Assembly: GCA_900095095.1 (NCBI GenBank)
Contig: FMBT01000289.1
Location: 1,116,001 to 1,180,000, forward strand
DNA: 64,000 nucleotides
Direction of reading: 5' to 3'
Source: Fragilariopsis cylindrus CCMP1102
Lineage: Eukaryota; Bacillariophyta; Bacillariophyceae; Bacillariales; Bacillariaceae
Below the pieces are notes generated by a model that was given only the letters and a program-made list of their open reading frames with translations, was not told the DNA's origin and made no database searches. Every line of letters starts with the position of its first letter. Position 1 is the stretch's first letter. The translations under genes were made by a program, and so were the position numbers. This document shows positions 52,048 to 61,929 of this stretch, in pieces.

Positions 52048-52599
52048 GATTGTAAAGGATCAATGGCTGTACTTTTGAAAAGGAAATAAAGATTCGAAGA
52101 GGATACAATTGATGTGAGAGATGATATGATGTGTGTGATGCCAAAGGATGGGGGTCGATGGTAAAATTAAAACAATAGAAATGTTTTCGTACATACCTTT
52201 CAATAAAATAAAAATAATAACGTGGTAATGAATACCACAACCCCCTTCTTGTTTGCCTTTTGAGATTATTTGCCTCATTCGCTGTAGAAAAAACAACGAA
52301 GTAACGCGCTTATTAGTGTCAAGAAAAATATGGACCAAAATAGTACGGCTTTTTGCATACCTTTTGCTCGACACAAAAAATGGCATTTTTTTTTGTCGAG
52401 GCAGGCAAGCTCGCGCGCCGAACTTTATTGTTTCCTCATAATATTCAACATAATGTTTAATGAATTCATTCTTTTTTACTCTCCCCCAAATGCATGATTA
52501 ATTCTGCCCCTGAACTAGTTAATGTCTGTATAACTCCTCATGCTAAGCCACTTTCAAGTAAAGAATGTGGATGGCAACGTCAGCCCAAGCACCTCAATT
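52048..52599. other. Upstream flank of HA-domain gene
   Basis: Promoter region of the HA-domain gene and spacer to the fossil element. A minus-strand frame (52060-52386) and a plus-strand frame (52253-52441) overlap each other and have no recognisable product. Confidence 0.5.
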
Positions 52600-53205
52600 G
52601 CCCTTGACAGCGAGTCTAGTATACACCTGTTTAAAGAAATATCCCTACTGAACAACATCCAAACTGATAGTAAGAAGATCAAAGTTCGTATAACCGACTC
52701 CACTTTCTAGGTCAAGGACATTGGAGAACTATGTGATACACTCAAGTCTCTACCGCTGCCGTCTGAATGATATCACTAATACCCCAATAGAGTTGCAAAT
52801 ATCCTATCCCTGGCTCTACTGGTCAAGATCAAGCGAGTTGTAATGGATACAGCCATTGAAAATGCATACTATGTGTTCTGTTCAATGAGGATGGATCGTG
52901 CATCAAGTTTTTCCCATCAAGCAATGTCATCTATTGTCTCAACGTCAGTACAGGTGATGATCCACGCGTTATGGCTATTCAGACGATCAAGGATGAACAA
53001 TCAAGATATTTGAACATCGATTGTACTAGGGCTGAAGCAGTATGCAGACAACAAGAATTAGTGGCCCTGTCCGAGGCAACTATCCTCTTGCTAATGCTGT
53101 GGATCACAACACTATTGAAGACAATACATTCACCAGGAGAGATGTCTGTATAGCAAAGAAAATATATGGTCCTGATGTGCCAGCCTTAAAAGGAAGGACT
53201 GTAAA
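52600..53205 (+). mobile_element. Ty1/copia retrotransposon fossil (diatom CoDi-like fragment)
   Basis: A decayed piece of a Ty1/copia LTR element. It covers the part of the polyprotein with the retropepsin-like region and the linker towards the integrase, recognised from short conserved patches of the type found in diatom copia (CoDi) elements. No LTRs, reverse transcriptase or integrase core are visible, so it is a fragment. It is broken, with several interruptions, and looks old. Confidence 0.7.
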
Positions 53206-54835
53206 ACAACAACAATAACAACAGCAAATCTTTTAATTTTAACACATTGATATTATAGTTCTATTTTTATTATATCTGTGTTGTTACTACAACTTTTATG
53301 TCTCAGTAGGCAGCACTGATCGAACAGTGCAGCTATCCAATCTGTGGAAGAGATTTGTCACAGGTTATATGATTGGGTAGTACATCCATTATCAAGGAAG
53401 GCATAGAATATAATGGGGCCATTAAATTTATTGACAGGACCTTTCATTTGTGTATATCTTTGGTAATGGAAGCGGATTGGGTAGATTTTACTGATTATTT
53501 CAATTTGATATTAATTCAGTAACAGGGGTATTGGCTCAATAAAGGAAAGGTAAATATACCTACAGTGTGGCAATTTGTTAACAGGTTTTTTTGGCTGGAG
53601 CACTTTTATAAATGAAAGAGATATCATTAGGGTGGAGCAGGACAAATGGTGCAGGTGGGGCAGGTGGTTCAGGTGGGGCATTTGGATCATGAGGGTCTCA
53701 AGGTGTCATGAAGTTTGGTACGGTATTGAATTGAATATTGGAGTGTGTTGGTAACCAATCTAGTTTGAGACCCGCGGATCTTCTAATTGAATGGGCCAAT
53801 TCTAATCAATTGAGTCAAATAATACCAGTGAGATAAGCAATTTTGAAGTGTCATTATCCGTAAGTAATGACATGCTGACTTTTTACACTTTGGTTGTTGT
53901 CGCGCCAGACATATTTTATCTACATTTTATTTGTTAATAGCAATGCAAAGATTGGATTTGAAATTATGTGCAGTGAGAATCACTACTGCACATCAATTGC
54001 ATTATTTGCATTATTATCTGCTCATACTTACTTAAAAATCTAGGTTCAAAGAGTATAAGCAGATCAACCTAACATAAATAGAGCAACTAACATTTGTCTC
54101 TTCAGGACTTTATTATATCATAGCAATCAAGTAGTGACTCAAAATAAGAGTGTGATATTAATTGCATCATTAATAACTCAACAGATAGTTCATTTTAGTG
54201 TGTGTCCAGGCACAGGGTCCAGCAAGCCTGTCTTTATTAGTTATGTTTTTGTTACCCCCATCCAAGAAAACGGCTTCAAGTAAGGTCTAGACCATCCAAT
54301 TCAGTAGTTGTTTTGGATACCAGTTGTAGTCCTTACATGTGTGTACAGATATAAATCTGGCCATAGCTTCCAATGAAGCTGTGTATGCATATGTTCCTGT
54401 AATGTGTGTAGTACTGTAGTTGCTCGTGATTGTAAGTTTCCAGCAAATCATGCAATGTTATGTTGGTTTAAGTGTTCAATGCAGTAAGGATAGAGCACAC
54501 AATTACAACAGAACAACCAGTCAACAACAGACTATACTACCAGTATGTGGGCAAGAAAATGTAGAAAAAATCTCAAGAAAGGAATTTCCACAGCATCACA
54601 TAGAAGAGAAGGTTTGATATTATAGAAGATAGAGTTATTTTACATTGTGTTAGTATGTTATTATGAAGTAAATGCTGATGTTTTTTCTGTATTGGATGTT
54701 TAGATACTGGTACTGCCTAAGAACATCATCATTGGCGCTTCACTCTAACATAATGTATCGATCAACATATGATGGTTTCACTAATGTTGTTCCTTATCAA
54801 CAAACCTTAGCAGATGCATATATCAGAACAGTATA
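53206..54835. other. Gene-poor region, 1.6 kb
   Basis: AT-rich DNA between the fossil element and the AP-4 beta gene. It contains a short G-rich repeat (53643-53690) and a small hairpin with GCACTG pairing with CAGTGC near 53312. Frames at 54420-54617 and 54672-54890 have no recognisable product. Some of this is probably older element debris. Confidence 0.45.
53643..53690. repeat. G-rich imperfect repeat
   Basis: Units of the form GGTGGGGCA and CAGGTGG follow each other over about 48 bases in otherwise AT-rich DNA. Confidence 0.6.
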
Positions 54836-57421
54836 TTATACGCTAGTCAAAGCTTTTTTGATCAAAGGGATCAGTGAATTCACTTTTTGAGATGCATTAT
54901 TTTGAGGCGCTGATCCATCTGAATTTTCGACCTTAACAGTCAGAATCATTAGAGGTTCGCTCTCCTTGGAGATATTGGATTGAATCAAAACAGTACAACC
55001 ATCACCACCTTCTTCAAGCGCGTATAGAAATAATTTGAATTCATTGGGCATCTCTCCACTAGCCATGGTGCTTACTCCTATACTGGACAAGGCAGCTTCG
55101 ATAGCATTGGTAGAACTGGGAATGACTTGCAAGTTAACCATCTCAACGATTGCATCAGCATCTGAGATGGCTCCCCATTTCGATTGATAGTCGTCACCTG
55201 ACATGTTTGCACCCATCACCCAAGAAATATGTGAAGTTGATGATGTCGCAGGTGGGGGTGCTGCTGTTACGGGAGATGGAGTGTCAAAACCAAGCAAATC
55301 CCCGATCATGTTATCTTGCGGCGCCGCCGCTGCGTGATCGACAACAACATTTGGTTGCGGCATGTTTTGGGGAGCGACTGGTACCTGTACGTAATCTATC
55401 GCCCCCGGTGCACCAGTGATATCCAAAGGATGGTCGAGAGGCATCTTTTTGAATACGACTTGGTATTCTGGTTTGATGAAATTGACAGCTGTTTTCCCAT
55501 AAATTATTGCCAATGAATCAAATTCCTGCATCAGTTCAGCCCGAAGCTCTTTGTCGTCTTCTTCAGTAAATAATATTTCACCGGGAATGGTAGACTTCGA
55601 ATTCGAAACAATATGTGCCAATATAGATTTTGGATCGGCTCCAGACTTCAATAGACGATAGTAGAGTAGTCCTCGATCGTGGAGGTCTTGCGAACTAACG
55701 TCGTCCGTCACCTTGATCATAAGCCGACCCAACATACGTTGAGTTTCGGGAGGCCGAGCAAAGAAAATTTTCATCGTCGCGTTTAATAGGTTTTGCTTGA
55801 CACGAATGTCTTTTAGATTGTCATAATCGTCGATGAGTTTTTCTAGTGCATAAGGTGCATCTTGAACTATGTCACAGCATTCTCCCAGCAACCAAATAAT
55901 ACTAGCCTTCCCCGATCCCTCTTCAACGTAACGAAGGGTGCGTGCTAGGCTTTGGCAGCAAACAGGTTTGAGCTCGGGATGTTTTCGGACCATTAGTGTA
56001 AGGGCAGTGGCAGCCTCGCTCTGCACGTGTTGGACGTTAAGATCGAGGAAATCGACCATGCGTTGGGCGATCGATTCAGCCGCACCCGGTCCTCCAGTAT
56101 TACGACAGGCAATTTTTGCCATACTTTGGATAGCTAACCGCGATAGCTGCATATTGTTGTCGTTGACGATTTCTGCCAGTTCCGCAACGATATCGGGAGC
56201 CGTATCGGGATTGGCCAACAGTGGAAGGATTTTAACTTTAAGGTACTTAACGTGAGTTGGTTCATTAAATCGGATATAAAATTGACGATATTCGTCATCA
56301 AATAATCTTGGGCATAATTCTACCAATTGTTCGACTTGTTTCAACATAACATAGCATCCCTCGTTCGATCCACTTGCAACCAATGTAATTAGAGGTGCCT
56401 TTACTCGCGATACGATTTGTTCTTTGATTTCTTGAATTTCAGTCGCGGTTGATCCAATCGAATCGACCATTGAAAGAAATGCTTTTACTGTGGCCAAAAC
56501 TGCAGCGCTACTGGATGTTCGAAGGACGGGATCAAGCAAGTTCATGATCTGATATCCCTCTTCAGCGTTCGCGGGAATGTATCGGTGGACTAATTCTATT
56601 ACGACCACTAAATCGAATTCAGAAAATTCATGGATGCGATTCAAAAGATGCAACATAATAGCCCGATTAATAGCCATACCTCCATTATCTGACTTCGCCA
56701 TAACTTCATTCAAAACACGGATACAATTAGCAACTACGGTAGGGTCAACGTCACGAAGCATATCATATAAAATATCCGTAAAGTTACATTCCTGGAAAGC
56801 CTCTCGATCTAAATAAAATAATTTCAAAATTCCCATAACTCCCGTCTTTCGGACATATGCGTGATGATCCTGTAAAGATTTTCGTAACGGTTCACTGATG
56901 TATTCGACCATTTGTGGCAAATTCAATGAACACAAACTCCGTAACGCCAAGCCACGGACCATCGGGTCTTCGTTGCCGCAATCCTTTTGAAGTGTGTTGG
57001 TACACATTTGTGCTAGGTCGGGATGTGAGTGAGCGTAATTACATAGGTACAGGTACACCATCTTCTTAATGACTAAATCTCGTGTCTCGATTGCCAACAT
57101 CATATCTGTAAATAACCGAGAAACATCGATGCCGAGTGTCATGTACGCAATGACTTTTTTAATAATATCTCGTTTGCGTTGAGGATCACGTTCCGTGGCG
57201 AAGTTTTTTAGTAATACTTTGAGTTCGTTCACTTCACCCTTTTTTGATTCAGTAAAGTAAGAATCAGGTACAGGAGCTCCACCCGCCGGTGGTCCTCCTC
57301 CTCCTCCTCCTCCTCCTCCGATAGGGGGACCGCCATGTCCACCGACATTATTGGAATGTGAATGCTGGGAAGGAAAGGAAACTGGCGTGGCTGTGTGAAT
57401 GCCACTGGCTGGATAAGACAT
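54836..57421 (-). CDS. AP complex beta subunit, AP-4 beta type
   Basis: An 861-residue adaptin in one exon. AP-4 is a clathrin-independent coat complex that sorts cargo at the trans-Golgi network. After a Gly/Pro-rich leader of about 50 residues, the trunk (about residues 55-600) begins KKGEVNELKVLLKNFATERD, then KKVIAYMTLGIDVSRLFTDM, QKDCGNEDPMVRGLALRSLC and SLNLPQMVEYISEPLRKSLQ. The block GLALRSLCSLNLP and the IGIDVS-like start are closer to AP-4 beta (GIDVSxxF, MIRGLALRSLCSL) than to AP-1/2 beta, which have VRALAVRTMG. A hinge rich in Pro, Ala and Asp follows (about residues 690-750), and the last 110 residues are a compact appendage domain. Length is slightly above AP-4 beta (about 740). 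AP-1/2 beta is the alternative, judged less likely. Confidence 0.8.
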   Translation of the reverse strand: MSYPASGIHTATPVSFPSQHSHSNNVGGHGGPPIGGGGGGGGGPPAGGAPVPDSYFTESKKGEVNELKVLLKNFATERDPQRKRDIIKKVIAYMTLGIDVSRLFTDMMLAIETRDLVIKKMVYLYLCNYAHSHPDLAQMCTNTLQKDCGNEDPMVRGLALRSLCSLNLPQMVEYISEPLRKSLQDHHAYVRKTGVMGILKLFYLDREAFQECNFTDILYDMLRDVDPTVVANCIRVLNEVMAKSDNGGMAINRAIMLHLLNRIHEFSEFDLVVVIELVHRYIPANAEEGYQIMNLLDPVLRTSSSAAVLATVKAFLSMVDSIGSTATEIQEIKEQIVSRVKAPLITLVASGSNEGCYVMLKQVEQLVELCPRLFDDEYRQFYIRFNEPTHVKYLKVKILPLLANPDTAPDIVAELAEIVNDNNMQLSRLAIQSMAKIACRNTGGPGAAESIAQRMVDFLDLNVQHVQSEAATALTLMVRKHPELKPVCCQSLARTLRYVEEGSGKASIIWLLGECCDIVQDAPYALEKLIDDYDNLKDIRVKQNLLNATMKIFFARPPETQRMLGRLMIKVTDDVSSQDLHDRGLLYYRLLKSGADPKSILAHIVSNSKSTIPGEILFTEEDDKELRAELMQEFDSLAIIYGKTAVNFIKPEYQVVFKKMPLDHPLDITGAPGAIDYVQVPVAPQNMPQPNVVVDHAAAAPQDNMIGDLLGFDTPSPVTAAPPPATSSTSHISWVMGANMSGDDYQSKWGAISDADAIVEMVNLQVIPSSTNAIEAALSSIGVSTMASGEMPNEFKLFLYALEEGGDGCTVLIQSNISKESEPLMILTVKVENSDGSAPQNNASQKVNSLIPLIKKALTSV

Positions 57422-57956
57422 ATTTTACTGCAACTTGTTTTGTTGACGGTTAATTCGATTTGGTTGCTTTACTTGCTGTTTTTCACAAATATTCGGTACT
57501 GTATGACTTTCCTCGATAGCTGCTACAGTATGACACAGTAGATTGCTTTAGCTGTGGACTTTTTAACAAGAATTGAATCGATGAAAATGACAAGAACGAC
57601 ATTCGACGTTGAGAAAATTCGAAATGCAAGGAAGTTGAAAGTCATCCGTTACAAAGCTGTACCTCAAACCCTAATCTTAAACGCGCCTTTTAAATTTCGA
57701 AAAAATCAATACCTTCAAAAGATTTTTGAGAATGATGTTTGCAGGTTGCTTTTGTTTTCTTACATATTGAATGTTGATCATTTTACATTGATGTGTTGAT
57801 TCTCGATTCATTCATTTTTTTAGTATTGTGTATGAAGAAGAATTATGTTAGATTCATTGGAAAAGCAAGATCGACGGATCAACCCAAAAAAGGTAGAGAA
57901 TTTCATCCTACTGAGTGTGTAGATAGAGGGTAAAAGTGCCGTAAGCAAACAGTACG
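57422..57956. promoter_or_regulatory. Divergent promoter region, AP-4 beta and SGNH genes
   Basis: A 535-base spacer between the two start codons. A plus-strand frame (57554-57799) lacks any domain. No motif is supported. Confidence 0.5.
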
Positions 57957-59987
57957 ATGATGGCGTCAAGAATGTCGAGAAGGCTTCAAGCACTAATCAG
58001 CAATAAAGTAACCTCTTTCATAAATAAACCTGCTGGTAAACCACGTAGTGATAAAAGGGGTTGTAATAATAGTAATAATAATAATAATAATAATAATATT
58101 AATAATAGAGAAAGCGGCGACAGTGGTGTCAAATTCAGCTGGAAGCAAGTTTTTCTTCAGTGGGGCGTAGGAGTTTATGTATCCATTCCGTTGATTGCAA
58201 TACTTCAGGGTACCTTTCTCTTAAATGATTATCGAGTGAATTATTCAGACGCTCCTGTACCTGTCTCACCATCAAGAGGTGTTGCGGTTGCGATAGACGA
58301 CGACAACGGCAACGACGAGAATAATGGATCTAAGAATGGTGGTGGTATTTTCCCGTCCTGGATAGTACATCCATTTTCTTCGGTCTCCACCTCCTCGAAC
58401 CAACAACACCAGCAAAACCAAAACCAAAAACCCCTCCGACTGTTGGTGGTAGGAGATTCACTCGCTGCCGGTGTTGGGATATCTAAATCTGGTGTACCTA
58501 TCTTGCCCGAATCGATTGCTCGGGCTTTATCTAAAGAATTAGGTGGAAGGGCAGTATATTGGACTTGTGTGGGTACACCTGGTGTAAGTGCTGCTCAAAT
58601 TGTTAAGGATATAGATAACATTGAACCATACGATCCTCATCCAAAGGGTAGACAATTAGAAAGGATTGTGAAAGAATTTCAGACCAGACGACGACGTTGG
58701 CAGCATAGACATGATCGTATTAACGATGATGGTATTAATAATAATAATAATAATAAAAATCCAGAAGAATATATTGAAAAACCGAAAAACGCTATCATTG
58801 AATGGTGGAAACAAATACGTCAAAAAGATAGTATAGACTCGGATGAAATTCGAAATACAACCCGACGGGTTGTCTCCGATTGGTGGATGCAAGTTCGAAA
58901 TGTATTTCGTCATAGAAAAGAGCTAGTCGAAGAGGATATATCTGCCATCAAAGAAATTTACCTCAAGCCATTACCCAAACTCGATGATGACGACGATGAC
59001 TATTATTATGACTACTACCGAGAAAATTTATTGCGTATAGCAGAAGATGAATCAAGAAGGGACAACAAAAAAGACCGTTTTCCACTGGTCCGTAAAGGGA
59101 CTTTATTTCGAAGGACTTCTATGAATCCCGATGCTGCCTCTGAGTACGATATTGCTGTTGTCTTAACAGGTCTGAACGATGTGAAAGAAGCGTTCATGCC
59201 TCATATGAATAGTGGTAGCCAAAATGCTACAAGGCTTGAAAATAGTCTTCGTCAGGTTTTGGAAGCTCTTCGAGATAAGATGGGAAAAATGGATCTTGAA
59301 AAAGATAATAATAATCACAATGATAACAACAATGACGACCGTAATAGTCCTCGTGATCCGTCAACAACCAAACAAGAAACGCCGCATACAAAAAATATTA
59401 GACATCCTTTGGTGGTAGTGCCGGAACTTCCAGTTGCACCTCTTCAAATCTTTAAATTAGTTCCGCTTTGCTGGTTTTTGGTTCCTATATTCCGCGCAAT
59501 GGAAAACAACAAACGCTTCTTGGCATCATCTTTTCCTGATTATGTTGTATTTGTCCATCAGCCTGATTTGTGTTGGTGGACAGATCCAGAAATGGGTATT
59601 GGATCAATAAGAGAAAATATAGAACAGGAACAACTACTATTAAGAGTTACTGACAGTGCTAAGAATGTTAGGGAGCGAATTGAGCAACTCATGAAGAAGT
59701 ACTATGATGCCAAAGAGGAAGAAATAGAACCTCAAAGAAACAGCAACATTAATGAGAGTGAAAATAATAACGATAACGATATTTACGACATCGACGATGA
59801 AAATTGTATCCTACATAATACTGAATCATCCTTATACTCAGATAAAAATTCTAAAGGTAGCGATCTCGTTTCAGTTGATCGACTGCATCCCAATGATGAA
59901 GGATACGAGCTTTGGGGACGACACATTGCTGCCGCCATCATCGAACACTGGAACAAATCTTCCAGCAACAACAACAACAATCAATAG
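57957..59987 (+). CDS. Membrane-anchored SGNH/GDSL-family hydrolase
   Basis: A 676-residue protein in one exon. A single hydrophobic segment lies at about residues 70-92 (WGVGVYVSIPLIAILQGTF), so the protein is probably a type II membrane protein. The hydrolase signatures follow. Block I is LLVVGDSLAAGVGIS (about residue 162), with the nucleophile Ser in GDSL. A Gly oxyanion position follows in CVGTPGVSAAQI, and block III is VLTGLNDVKEAF (GxND-type, about residue 405). Block V is DRLHPNDEGYELWG (about residue 640), with the Asp and His of the triad. SGNH enzymes hydrolyse or transfer acyl groups on lipids or glycans. Between blocks I and III sit about 120 residues of Asn-rich and charged insert, and a second Asn/Asp insert precedes block V, so the protein is far longer than a usual 200-250-residue domain. 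The substrate is unknown. Confidence 0.8.
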   Translation: MMASRMSRRLQALISNKVTSFINKPAGKPRSDKRGCNNSNNNNNNNNINNRESGDSGVKFSWKQVFLQWGVGVYVSIPLIAILQGTFLLNDYRVNYSDAPVPVSPSRGVAVAIDDDNGNDENNGSKNGGGIFPSWIVHPFSSVSTSSNQQHQQNQNQKPLRLLVVGDSLAAGVGISKSGVPILPESIARALSKELGGRAVYWTCVGTPGVSAAQIVKDIDNIEPYDPHPKGRQLERIVKEFQTRRRRWQHRHDRINDDGINNNNNNKNPEEYIEKPKNAIIEWWKQIRQKDSIDSDEIRNTTRRVVSDWWMQVRNVFRHRKELVEEDISAIKEIYLKPLPKLDDDDDDYYYDYYRENLLRIAEDESRRDNKKDRFPLVRKGTLFRRTSMNPDAASEYDIAVVLTGLNDVKEAFMPHMNSGSQNATRLENSLRQVLEALRDKMGKMDLEKDNNNHNDNNNDDRNSPRDPSTTKQETPHTKNIRHPLVVVPELPVAPLQIFKLVPLCWFLVPIFRAMENNKRFLASSFPDYVVFVHQPDLCWWTDPEMGIGSIRENIEQEQLLLRVTDSAKNVRERIEQLMKKYYDAKEEEIEPQRNSNINESENNNDNDIYDIDDENCILHNTESSLYSDKNSKGSDLVSVDRLHPNDEGYELWGRHIAAAIIEHWNKSSSNNNNNQ

Positions 59988-60544
59988 TTAACTGGTTTCA
60001 TGGGGAGCACACAAAGTGCAAAGAATCGTGAGAAATCCGGTACTGTGCAGTTGAAAATGTTGTGAAACCGTTATTCCTAATAAATTACAGGTCTTGAAAC
60101 ATCTGGTTTATTGCATCGAGTCTTAATTAAGAGGCTCGATAGATTAACTTTACAACTCCTTCTTCCAGTTACTTCTCATCGGAATGCTTATATATGTATA
60201 GAATAGATCGAAAAATTGTCATGAATTTAAAATTAGAGGTATATCATACTATTCCATACCGAAACTATTTGAAAAACTATTTACAGCATTTATTAATAAC
60301 ATGTTTACAGTAGGGAGACTTGAGCAGTGATTCTTTGGTCTTTGATATTTACAACGAACCTACTACATTCTTATATATTTCCCCTGCCTCCCCACTAACA
60401 AAGAAAATCATATTAACGACGTCGAATCTTAGCTTCTAAATGAATGGACCTACTAGCTAGTTAGATACATTGTTGGGCAGGTAAAATATTCCTAGAAAAT
60501 ATATACAAACTGTGCTTGAAAGAATATAGTATTATCATTTAGCT
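59988..60544. other. Convergent 3' flanks, 557 bases
   Basis: This AT-rich spacer lies between the SGNH gene and the proteasome gene. A short inverted pair surrounds CTTAATTAAG near 60122. No gene is supported. Confidence 0.55.
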
Positions 60545-61176
60545 TCAGTTGCTACGTGTAAATTGCGTAGGTTTAGCAAAGCCTTTCAAGTCCACAGCGG
60601 TCGTTGCGTCGCCACTACTACTAGTACTGTCGTCAATAATACTGTCTCCACTAAAGGGATAGACGGTACGTTCCTTAAGACCATATTGATCTACTACATA
60701 AAGTCGGATTAAACCACCAGAACTACCATCACGAGCAATACTTAATTTTAGTAATTTCGTTACGAGTTCAATCGCCTCTTTTTCTGTATATTGTGATGAT
60801 ATTTCCTTCATATTCATATTGTTATCAGCAAATAATGAATCTAAATATCCTAATAAAATAATCGAACCAGATCCACTAACACAAAAATAATCTTCTTCCC
60901 ATAAACTACCACCAGGAGTTATACCATAAATTTGTCCTTCCCCCTTGATGGCATTATATCCAGCACAAATCAAACTAGCCTGAAGAGTTGAAGAAGAAGA
61001 GGAGGAGGAGGAATCATCCTTTTGTGCATCTCTCATTAAATAACGAAGATAATGTGCAACTTCTGATATTGTTGGTCGGTAACCGGGTCGTTCTAATTTA
61101 CGTATCCGAAATTGTTGTTTTGCATTTTGTGCTAACCATTGTGTATCCGCAGCAGATCCTGATCGACACAAAACAC

Positions 61177-61207
<31 letters not shown>

Positions 61208-61687
61208 CGATGATGATAATGATGATGCCACTAATTTTCTATTTTCATTAACATCAACGTCAACGTCATCATCGTATTCTTCTTCGTCTTTTTCTACATC
61301 AAATATTGGATTAATCTTATATGCAAACTTATTTGAAACATATCCTCCAACAGACGTTCGTGTATCTGCACCGACGATAACTCCACCAGAATACTTAATA
61401 GCTACTAACGTCGTTCCAAGATCTATTTCTTCTTGTTTGTCTTCTTCTTGGTTGCTTCTTCGATTATTATAACGATAAGAATAGGATGATGGAGAATAAT
61501 CGGGTGATATATTTGCTTCTGCAACTAATAGCATCGTTGTTGCTGTTAACGTTGTTCCGCAGAAGCAGTTGCAGTAGCAGTAGACTAGAAAGGAAAGACG
61601 TAGGTGAAATCGATTGATACTAGTATGCATGGTAGTTGTGCTTGTACTTCTTAAATTTATATTTATATTGTAAAGTATGATATACAA
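60545..61687 (-). CDS. 20S proteasome subunit beta-1
   Basis: The frame runs from an ATG at 61687, giving 380 residues, with further ATGs at residues 20 and 52. The mature N-terminus is TTLVAIKYSGGVIVGADTR, after EEIDLG, with Thr1 as nucleophile. Asp17 (GADTR) and Lys33 (FAYKI) are present, and later RDGSSGGLIRL holds Asp166 and Ser169. The segment CRSGSAADTQWLAQNAKQQF and Arg45 identify the caspase-like beta-1 subunit (PSMB6 group). Two low-complexity inserts are unusual. One, of about 45 residues (Asp/Glu-rich then poly-Ser), lies between Asp39 and Arg45; another poly-Ser lies near residue 215-225. No clean GT-AG pair removes the poly-Ser. The propeptide is also odd: residues 20-55 are hydrophobic and Cys-rich, like a signal peptide, if translation starts early. 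The start at residue 52 gives a normal propeptide and is preferred. Confidence 0.88.
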
Positions 61688-61845
61688 ATGATTGTCGCCG
61701 GCGTCTTCATTGTTGATTGTGATGGTGCGTTATTGATGTTCAAATACACGAAAATGAAAAAAAAATTGAACATCTCCATTAATATTTTATAAAAACTAAG
61801 TATAATAATGTAAAATACATTCAGTAGTTACACTAGCAGTAATTT
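61688..61845. promoter_or_regulatory. Spacer between proteasome beta-1 and tRNA genes
   Basis: 158 bases hold the upstream region of the minus-strand proteasome gene and lead to the tRNA. AT-rich; no motif is supported. Confidence 0.4.
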
Positions 61846-61919
61846 GCTTTCGTAGCTCAGTTGGTTAGAGCGTGGGTCTAATAAACCCAAGGTCGTGGGT
61901 TCGACCCCCACCGAGAGTA
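61846..61919 (+). tRNA. tRNA-Ile (anticodon AAU)
   Basis: A 74-base cloverleaf without intron. The acceptor stem pairs GCTTTCG with CGAGAGT (two G-U type pairs), and the D arm is GCTC...GAGC. The anticodon stem TGGGT/ACCCA encloses the loop CTAATAA, so the anticodon AAT lies at 61880-61882. The T arm carries GTGGGTTCGACCCCCAC. The box-A and box-B-like elements of an RNA polymerase III promoter are in place. The adenosine at position 34 is normally changed to inosine in eukaryotes, so it reads AUU, AUC and AUA. A run of T follows at once (61921-61929), as a pol III terminator. Confidence 0.95.
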
Positions 61920-61920
61920 C

Positions 61921-61929
61921 TTTTTTTTT
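61921..61929 (+). terminator. RNA polymerase III T-run terminator
   Basis: A run of nine T follows the tRNA-Ile gene after two bases, as expected for transcript release by RNA polymerase III. Confidence 0.8.
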
